From: Gnetum montanum
Lineage: Eukaryota > Streptophyta > Gnetopsida > Gnetales > Gnetaceae
Direction of reading: 5' to 3'
NCBI GenBank assembly: GCA_015680685.1
Contig: MNCI01020558.1
Coordinates: 1-27,697 of the forward strand
Length of the DNA stretch: 27,697 bases
The translations under genes and the position numbers were made by a program. Positions 19,805 through 27,697 of the stretch are shown here, piece by piece. Position 1 is the stretch's first letter. Every line of letters begins with the position of its first letter. The notes beneath the pieces are model-generated. The model worked only from the letters and a program-made list of their open reading frames with translations, was not told where the DNA came from and ran no database searches.

Positions 19805-22170
19805 TTGGGACCACCAACATTGGGGGCCTCCTAGTCTTGTGACCTTTGGGATCAATGGATCGAATGTGTTCTTCAAACAAGTTTTAGATGCTTACCAATT
19901 TATTGCAACACCAAGGCCCAAATACCTCCAAATAGACCCAATGGTTATGAAAAAAACTAAACGTGAGTATGTGTTTTTTGTTATGAATGTTGAAATGGTT
20001 GGGTTGTGTATGAAACTATAGTTGGCTATCATAAAGGAAATTTAGCTAACTTTGTCAAATACCATCTATTGTTGAAGATTCCTATTTTGTCCAATCACTT
20101 AGTTTATATAGTGCCTATAGTACATTACTTATAACAAATAAAATTTCACAAAACCATTTGAGCACAATTTTTCCAATCTACTCCTAATTTTTCCTAGAGA
20201 GAAAGTTCCACAGGAAAACTCGAAATAGAGTGAGATTCATAAATTTTAAGTTAACTCAATAAGAGCATCATGTTGTTTCTCAAGATACGTGAGTTTAGCT
20301 CCAAAAAACCTTACATGTAAGGCTATGACAATTGTATTGTGTGGTGCTTCTAGCACTAGTTGGGCATGTGTGCTGACAGCAAGAGGACATGGTTGGTTGC
20401 TAGGAGCAGTGATGGGTTTCTATGGTACAACATAGCAAATGGAATTGTACTTGTAATCCAAATGGTATTAGCACTTGTAAATTAATTTTATTTGTTCACA
20501 CATTGCTGGTTATGTCGATTATGCACACATCTCCTAGAATATTTCATAATTTTATCACTTCAATGGTGGATAATATATGATATTATTCCATTATTTAAAC
20601 AAGCTAAATTAGATTATTGCAAAGGCTTGTTGTTTCTTTTTGGTTCAAGGCAACTTCTACGACACATGGAGGCAAGCAAGTATGAAAAGAAGTTTGCAAG
20701 GCTTGTTAAATACGCAAGATATATATAGAACAAGTGTTAATTATAATTTTTAATATCAATGGTAGTTATACCATGTTGGTTGTAACTTCCCTTAGTGGTT
20801 GCAACTGAATATTAATTTTCCATGATGTTGTAACCATCAAACAAGATACTTGTCAGTTATAGCTTCTTAGTCTTCATGATGGTTGTAGTAACTAGACACT
20901 TGTTAATTGTGGTTATAACTCCATGGGGGTTATAACTAATTATCATTAATTCATATGATGGTTATAACCAACCCCATAATGTTACTAACTTGCCTTAACT
21001 TCTCATGATGTTTGTAACCACCTTGAAGACACTATAAATAGAGCTTCAAGGGTAGAAGTTGGATTTGATAGGAGATTAAGGAGAAGAGATTGAAGTTTCT
21101 AAGATGGCTTACTAATTTATAAATTTTGCTACTTTTTTTTTAATCTTGTGAGTTCATTTCTCTCATTTTGTTTTAGTTACTTAGATAATGGTTTAGATAG
21201 TATTGTGCTTGGCATTTAATTTTGGGATTTTTCCTAGGTTGATTTTATAGCTCTATTGTTGCACAATATTATACTTCTATTAATATTTTCCATAGAAGAG
21301 ATTATGTTGTTGAAAATCCTTAAGAGTAATTTAATAGTAATGTCTTAACGAAATTTTCTATTTTGACCATAGAGAATCTAGGAAAATCTTTGATACTCTA
21401 ATGAGATTGAAATAGCTTCTTTATTTTTAAAGTGTATGGCCTTGGTATTTCAATCTAGAAATTGTCAAAAAATTTAAAGCTCTGTTGAATGCAATCTTTG
21501 ACAACTATTAACTACCCAAAATAAAGATTCATACTTTGTAGTTTATGGAGTAATTTTTGGTACTATAATAAGATTGTCTTTATGAAATTGCTTGTTGAGC
21601 TTAGAAGATTTGGATAATTCATAGTTATTGAATTAAGAATAGCTTTATTGCAAAGTGTTTTCTCGTGTCAAATTATCTTTCTTAAATATTTGAGATTTCA
21701 CATAAATCTACTTTCTTTTCTCTCTTTCTAAGTCCATTGAATCTCACTATATTTCTAGTTTTCTTGCAGAACTTTCTCTCTAAAGGAAATTAGGAGTAGA
21801 TTGGCAGAATTGTGCTTAACTATTTTTACAAAATTTTATTTGTTACAAGTAACATACTATAGGTACTATATAGACTAAGTGACTAGACAAAATAGGAATC
21901 TTCAACAACTCAAAGTATTTGATAAATCTAGCTAAGTTTTTTTTTATGATAGCCTATAGTTTTCTACACAATCCAACCACTTCAACATTCACAACAGCAA
22001 ACACATACTCACATCTAGTACATTTCATAACTATTGAGTTTATTTGGAGGTATTTGGGCCTTGTTTTTGCCACAGACCAACAAGCACCTACACCCTATTT
22101 GAAGAACACCTTTGATCCCATGATCCTGAAGGTCACAAAATCGTGAGGCTCCCAACATTGGCAGTCCCAA
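19805..22170. mobile_element. 2.37-kb structure with about 430-bp inverted terminal arms
   Basis: The left arm (19805-20240) is the reverse complement of the right arm (21738-22170), roughly 80-85% alike by eye; both outer ends read TTGGGAC[c/t][a/g]CCAA inwards. Shared landmarks include AAGGCCCAAATACCTCCAAATA, GAAGATTCCTATTTTGTC and CAATCTACTCCTAATTT. The middle 1.5 kb has no transposase I can recognise, so it is either a non-autonomous foldback or Mutator-type element, or two copies of one small element in opposite orientation. No target-site duplication is evident next to the assigned ends. Confidence 0.65.
20755..21040 (+). promoter_or_regulatory. TATA-bearing promoter-like region with repeated GGTTGTAAC motifs
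   Basis: Between the inverted arms, words like ATGATGGTTGTAAC / GGTTATAACTCC recur at least eight times (20761-21020) and end in ACTATAAATAGAGC (TATA at 21033-21040). This resembles the U3 of a plant LTR, and a solo LTR may lie between the arms, but I could not fix its ends. Confidence 0.45.
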
Positions 22171-24780
22171 CAAGTTATTTACTACAATTTAGCTAATTCT
22201 TACCATTATTTTCATAGTGAAGGCTATTATTTAATCAAGACCTAACTTTTTAATAATCTAAATTAAATAAAAAATATAAGCATAAACAAGTAAAATATAC
22301 TCTTACTAAAGTTTTAAATGTTGGTATATCTTCTATACCTCCAATAATAATTAATGATATGTTTTATTTTTCTAGTTAAAATAAAGCTAAAGAAACTATT
22401 AATATTATTAATAATGCTTCATTAATTTAGTATATAGCTAAGATTAAGTAACTTATGAGAAAAATATGATAAGGGCTTTATCAAGACTAACTTACTAAAC
22501 TTGATTAACTATGAAAGTTTCATGAAAAGAATAAAGTCCTTTTTTCCTAAAATTTAATTCATCAAATGTGGCAGAACATCTAGCCATTTTCACTTCAAAT
22601 GAATTCAATTATTTGGATACCTTTATGGAAGATGCTTATGTGAATTAAAAATTTCATTCTATAATAATGACCTTTCATTAAAATAAGATGCATTTGTTAT
22701 TTTTTTTGTTCTATGTTTTCAAATAGCAAGTCTCATTACAACTCATGTTTATATCATAATAATTTTGTTGTCTTCTCATGTTGTTCTTTTATTCATGTGA
22801 TTAGAGCATGTGGCTTACGATGTGCAAGTTTTACATTTAATGCTAAGAAGCATGCTAATTTGACATAATTATATTCTTCTATAATACTTCTAATGTATCA
22901 TATAATTAAATATATATCTTGGTATATACTTATAGTCAATACATTTTAAATTATACTAAAACTAAAGCTTTATTACATTTGAAGACTTATATCATGTATT
23001 AGATAGATATTACATTTTTATAAAAAATAAAGACAGACTCAACAAATTAACAAAAAATTAATGGGAACAATACAAATAAATCATATAAGTTTTTTATTGT
23101 AACATTATAATGTTATCTAAAATAGGTATTCATAGTACAAAAACGAAATACATGCAACTTATCCTCAAGGACTTTTGACTTATAGAATCTATAGGTATGG
23201 TCTTCTTAAAGGAGTTGAATCTATCTTCTTCTTTTAATTCTATGATGATGTACTTATACCACAATTTATTTCTTAAGGATTAAAGAGAAAGATGAGTTGT
23301 CAAAATTAAAAGTACACCAAATATATCTTATGGCATATAATATATTGCTTGAATTTAGTTCATAACACAACAAACACAAAAATTCCTTAAGTGTAATTTA
23401 AACTTACATCATGTTTCTTACCATGCTGCTGACAATGTAGTTAGCTTACATTACTATACTCTTATTAGTAAGGATTATAGAGAGAATAAATAGTTCTTAT
23501 CAACTTGACCAGTCTCCTAATAATTGTGCTACCAGCTTTTGATTTCAGATATAAAAATAATTAAAAAAAGAGACCACATCCATGGGATTTAACATGATTT
23601 TATATCTAACTATTGACTTGATGCTAACCCATTACTTTTGCATTCAAGTTTGGAACTAGCCATAATAAAATAAAACTTATGTAGCTAATGCTAGTGATAG
23701 GTGACTAAGTGGCTAGCTTAATAGTTTGTTAGGTAATAGTTTGTTAGTTTAAGTCATACTTGAGGTATTATTATATTTCTCTATAATTCTTCTAAAATAT
23801 CATATTAACAATGTGTCTTGGGATATTCTTATAGTTATTCTTTTAGATTCCAACACCCTTCTACATCATGTAACCAACTTCATGTTATTGAAAAAAGGGT
23901 AGAAGAATGATAATAATGATGGATAATTAAAGAAAATAAAAAGAAGAAATTATGAAGCAAATGCTTCAATCTCTTCATATTTAGTATTTTAGTTATTAGA
24001 CTCCTACACAAGCTTCTTATGATAGAATTAACTAAAATATCTATGGGTTTCTTTGATTTTTTAAAAAACATAGTAAAGGCTTTTCTAAAGTTACTTAGAA
24101 TATTTACACTACTAGCAAGAAAGATGGAGGACATGGCCTTTATTAATTATTATAATTAGGTTAGTTTTTTTCTAAATAAAATAAATTGTAAAATGCATTG
24201 ATGGAGATGATGTTTAAATGCTTCTTATGCAATGAAAACCTAAACATGATAATATTTTATCTTATAAATTTCTTCATTGTCTTCCTTTTTCTCAAGCTAT
24301 TTTTACTTTTAATTCTCAAATTCTTAAATAAATTTTAAAGACATGATGCATGCTTAGTAAATACTAGAATTACAATCATATTACAGTTTTAGAAGATATG
24401 CTTAAGCAAATTAGCCCATGATGGCTTTATTTTAATGAAGGATCTTGGGCTACTCATTCATCTAGATTGTGTACCACTTAGAGAAAATTTAGGATTATTA
24501 TAGTTTTTCATCTACATATTCATGACACATTTATTACATTAAAGAAGGTGATGACCAACGAAGTACACCTACACTCAACCATACAAATCAATAACCATTC
24601 ACTCATGATTTGGTCAAATTCCACAAACTCTATGTCTTCTAGTACACTAGCCTCTAGGAAATGAACTTTTCTTAATAGTCATTCATTGTCTTCCCAATTA
24701 GACTTATGATGTACAAAGATATGGTTAAGTGTAATCAAGGTATATGATTTTTATTATTTTATGTTTTATGTTCTTGATTC
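22171..24780. other. AT-rich region with no identifiable gene
   Basis: Both strands are stop-dense; the few open frames (for example 23880-24134 on the minus strand) are short, low-complexity and match no family I know. No repeats or transposon ends were recognised. Confidence 0.45.
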
Positions 24781-25472
24781 TTTAAAATAGAGGAATGAAG
24801 TAATTTAATAGCTAATTCAATCTAACAAATTAATTAATCTCTACTAGTCCTAACATGAGCATCCATTCCCACTTTTTGCACACATCCTAAACCTATGTAT
24901 CCACTACTGGGATTACCAAGCACCATGCTATTAGGAAAACCAAGCAATAACGCTACTGGGATTACCAAGCGAATACGTGTTTATGCTCAAATTGATCGTA
25001 CTTATGTGTTTAATTTATTTAACTTAATTAATTAACTAATTACTTGAATTCTAATTTATCTTAACTAATTACATAATTAATGAAAATAATAAATGCATAA
25101 ATGAATCATTAATCTATTCTAAGTAATGCAAGGTTTGATCAAAAGGCTCATCTTTATTGCTATTCACATTGGTGTGTTCAAGTACAATAATGCTCGAATA
25201 AAGATTCATACACTTGCTAACTCCTACTGCAAGAACACAGAGAAATATTCTAACTCTTAAATGATAAAAATGCAAGAGATCTACTATAACTATGACAAGA
25301 TATATCTTAAACACGATTGGTGAGCACATATTTATAGACTTTATTATGGAGCTATGTTGACATGGCTTAGTCGATGGGGTAGCACCACATAGATGGGGCC
25401 ATGTTGACTGGGCCCTGTCAATGAGGCCACATTAATGAGGGCATGTTGACATGAAACAACAATGATTCATCA
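24781..25472 (-). mobile_element. minus-strand LTR, copy A
   Basis: On the minus strand it begins TGATGAATCATTGTTG at 25472, immediately after the polypurine-like TAGTTGTGGGGGTA (25486-25473). The TATA box follows about 135 bp inside. The far end is not certain: similarity between the copies runs to 24781 but no clear CA terminus or primer-binding site can be chosen. Inside, an 18-bp motif CTACTGGGATTACCAAGC occurs twice (24904-24921 and 24953-24970). Confidence 0.6.
25329..25336 (-). promoter_or_regulatory. TATA box of minus-strand LTR copy A
   Basis: On the minus strand AGTCTATAAATATGTGCTC; TATAAATA ends about 30 bp before the expected start near 25300. Confidence 0.55.
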
Positions 25473-25486
25473 TACCCCCACAACTA
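25473..25486 (-). other. polypurine-like tract before minus-strand LTR copy A
   Basis: The minus strand reads TAGTTGTGGGGGTA directly before TGATGAATC. The second copy is at 27285-27298. It overlaps the end of an open frame coding FVKELKEKFSFSCGG, so the tract sits at the end of coding sequence. Confidence 0.5.
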
Positions 25487-26460
25487 AATGAAAACTTTTC
25501 CTTGAGTTCCTTTACAAAATTGGGAAGGTATGAGATTATTTTTTGACTCTTAACATAATAAAATAACTTGATAAAACTAAGTATCCAAGTGTACAAATCA
25601 ACATCATTACAAAAAATTGTGGTGTGCATGACACAACATTGAACACCATGACATGATAACTCAAAAATGGACAGCACATCCTTTGATGGCATGAAGGTAG
25701 TTGAGAAGATCAAACAGTCCTAGGTGGTGGAGGCACCTAAGGTTCTGAAGAACCTTTGCTAGCTTTAGGCACATGTAGTGGCTAAGGTGGTTATGGTTGT
25801 CCTGCTACAATTTCTACCTCTAGTGGAAGGCAAAATGCATATGGTAATGCCTTCATCTTCTCCTTTTTGCTTTGAGGATCATTCATAGTCCACACGGCAT
25901 CGCCAATGTGGGCTAGAATAGGGATATTCCATGGACAATGAATTATTTGCATTCAACATCGAACACCCTAACTACATTTTACAGCTCCTTGTAGTGATTC
26001 ATTATTTTGGCCAAGTTCTCAGTAGTAGATCTCTAATAAGTGTATTTTCCCTTGAGAACCTCAAGTTCCATGCTTGCCACTACAAGCTTTTGCTTAGTGT
26101 CCTTTTGGTGCTTGAACTCGACCTCATACAACAAGTACAAGCTAGCCACTTGTTTCTCTAGTTCTAACCAAGCCCATCCAATAGTTAACATAGCTAGATT
26201 TGCATACCAGAGATTGGCGAGATCTATCTATTCCATCATTTTCTTTATCTATAACTCCTTTAGGTAAATTTCTACTTTATTGTATTGATCAATCCCATGA
26301 ATGTGGGTTGCCACAATTCGCATCCTTATTGGAGTTGCTGGAGGGTTTCATTTCCTTTTGCCTTCACCAACTAGATGTGCTTTTCATTAACTTCTTTTTG
26401 TAGACCAACTTGAACTCTCTCAAATTTGAGAGCCTCTAATTTCAGAAGAGATGTATTAAT
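25487..26460 (-). pseudogene. decayed 3' coding end of the minus-strand LTR element, coiled-coil-like
   Basis: Minus-strand reading from about 26190 gives a helix-rich Lys/Glu sequence (LELEKQVASLYLLYEVEF, then MELEVLKGKYTY, stop, RSTTENLAKIMNHYKEL) without frame change until stops near 25950. After a one-base shift it continues as HCPWNIPILAHIGDAVWTMN, KKEKMKALPYAFCLPLEVEI and a Pro-rich tail (PLHVPKASKGSSEP), running to FVKELKEKFSFSCGG beside the polypurine tract. Stops are TAG/TAA at likely Gln codons. The pattern suggests a coiled-coil protein with a Pro-rich tail; no family was recognised. The part 25473-25885 recurs in the second unit (27285-27697). Confidence 0.45.
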
Positions 26461-26592
26461 ATTAAAATTAAAGTGGCGCTGGTGTTGAGTTGTTTTGAGT
26501 TGTTTTGAGTTCCAAAATTAAATGAATCGTTCCCAAAATAACCAAATTCAATCTAACAAATTAATTAATCTAACAAATTAATTAATGAATCG

Positions 26593-27284
26593 TTTAAAAT
26601 AGAGGAATGAAGTAATTTAATAGCTAATTCAATCTAACAAATTAATTAATCTCTACTAGTCCTAACATGAGCATCCAGTCCCACTTTTTACACACATCCT
26701 AAACCTATGTATCCACTACTGGGATTACCAAGCACCATGCTATTAGGAAAACCAAGCAATAACGCTACTGGGATTACCAAGCGAATACGTGTTTATGCTC
26801 AAATTGATCGTACTTATGTGTTTAATTTATTTAACTTAATTAATTAACTAATTACTTGAATTCTAATTTATCTTAACTAATTACATAATTAATGAAAATA
26901 ATAAATGCATAAATGAATCATTAATCTATTCTAAGTAATGCAAGGTTTGATCAAAAGGCTCATCTTTATTGCTATTCACATTGGTGTGTTCAAGTATAAT
27001 AATGCTCGAATAAAGATTCATACACTTGCTAACTCCTACTGCAAGAACACAGAGAAATATTCTAACTCTTAAATGATAAAAATGCAAGAGATCTAATACA
27101 ACTATGACAAGATATATCTTAAACATGATTGGTGAGCACATATTTATAGACTTTCTTATGGAGCTATGTTGACATGGCTTAGTTGATGGGGTAGCACCAC
27201 ATAGATGGGGCCATGTTGACTGGGCCCTGTCAATGAGGCCACATTAATGAGGGCATGTTGACATGAAACAACAATGATTCATCA
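26593..27284 (-). mobile_element. minus-strand LTR, copy B
   Basis: Same structure as copy A shifted by 1812 bp: 5' end at 27284 on the minus strand after the G-rich tract at 27298-27285, TATA at 27148-27141, and the duplicated 18-bp motif at 26716-26733 and 26765-26782. Confidence 0.6.
27141..27148 (-). promoter_or_regulatory. TATA box of minus-strand LTR copy B
   Basis: Identical TATAAATA context to 25329-25336, at the 1812-bp offset. Confidence 0.55.
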
Positions 27285-27697
27285 TACCCCCACAACTAAA
27301 TGAAAACTTTTCCTTGAGTTCCTTTACAAAATTGGGAAGGTATGAGATTATTTTTTGACTCTTAACATAATAAAATAACTTGATAAAACTAAGTATCCAA
27401 GTGTACAAATCAACATCATTACAAAAAATTGTGGTGTGCATGACACAACATTGAACACCATGACATGATAACTCAAAAATGGACAGCACATCCTTTGATG
27501 GCATGAAGGTAGTTGAGAAGATCAAACAGTCCTAGGTGGTGGAGGCTCCTAAGGTTCTGAAGAACCTTTGCTAGCTTTAGACACATGTAGTGGCTAAGGT
27601 GGTTATGGTTGTCCTGCTACAATTTCTACCTCTAGTGGAAGGCAAAATGCACATGGTAATGCCTTCATCTTCTCCTTTTTGCTTTGAGGATCATTCA

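Larger units (their letters stand above)
24781..26592. repeat. first unit of a direct tandem duplication (period 1812 bp)
   Basis: The sequence from 24781 (TTTAAAATAGAGGAATGAAG) reappears from 26593 at a constant 1812-bp offset, with only scattered substitutions over the 1.1 kb that can be compared. The unit contains a minus-strand LTR (about 24781-25472) and the adjoining internal 3' end (25473-26592). Confidence 0.85.
26593..27697. repeat. second unit of the tandem duplication, cut by the window end
   Basis: Matches 24781-25885 nearly base for base, for example TAATCTCTACTAGTCCTAACATGAGCATCCA near 26647. A short extra duplication of AACAAATTAATTAATCTAAC precedes it at 26556-26584. The high identity means the duplication is far younger than the Tat element on the left. 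Confidence 0.85.

Noticed and set aside
24781-27697. A short complete LTR retrotransposon with LTRs at 24781-25472 and 26593-27284
   Set aside because: Similarity continues beyond the LTR into 27285-27697, matching the internal 3' end, so this is a tandem of LTR plus internal end and not a simple element with two terminal repeats.

Overview
This is plant nuclear DNA made almost entirely of old, decayed transposable elements. No intact host gene, RNA gene, CRISPR array or bacterial-type operon was found. Reasons: long terminal repeats (LTRs) with TATA boxes, Ty3/gypsy polyprotein domains, GT-AG introns, CpG scarcity and pervasive C-to-T type decay. A large-genome land plant is likely, perhaps a gymnosperm, but nothing here fixes the species.

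Region 1 (1-18835, + strand): one large Ty3/gypsy retrotransposon. Layout: 5' LTR cut by the window edge (1-1213), possible primer-binding site, pyrimidine-rich repeated leader, gag (from 1587), gag-pro linker and aspartic protease (to about 5425), a 6.3 kb interval without sense coding (5426-11697), then reverse transcriptase, RNase H, a second archaeal-type RNase H and integrase (11698-15172), a 22-nt-unit repeat array (15213-15653), a 3' untranslated region, a polypurine tract and the 3' LTR (17165 to about 18835). The dual RNase H and the D-N-G protease motif place it in the Tat/Ogre branch. Every coding domain carries stop codons, and two integrase catalytic residues are substituted.

Region 2 (about 6111-9725, - strand, inside region 1): the most unusual part. 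Between protease and reverse transcriptase lies a broken gene in antisense, with at least four, probably five, introns of about 90-100 bp with canonical ends. Its upstream part resembles the FCP1/NIF (NLI-interacting factor) phosphatase domain; the rest is a long unrecognised protein with a possible C-terminal coiled coil. The interval holding it ends at a good splice acceptor just before the pol frame opens, where Ogre elements have an intron. It is bracketed by arrays of the same 22-nt unit that recurs after integrase.

Region 3 (18836-24780): AT-rich and mostly featureless, but holding a 2.37 kb structure with 430-bp inverted terminal arms (19805-22170).

Region 4 (24781-27697): a near-identical direct duplication with 1812-bp period. 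Each copy contains a minus-strand LTR with TATA box and polypurine tract, preceded by the decayed 3' end of an internal coding region; the arrangement looks like an LTR-internal-LTR-internal tandem made by unequal recombination.
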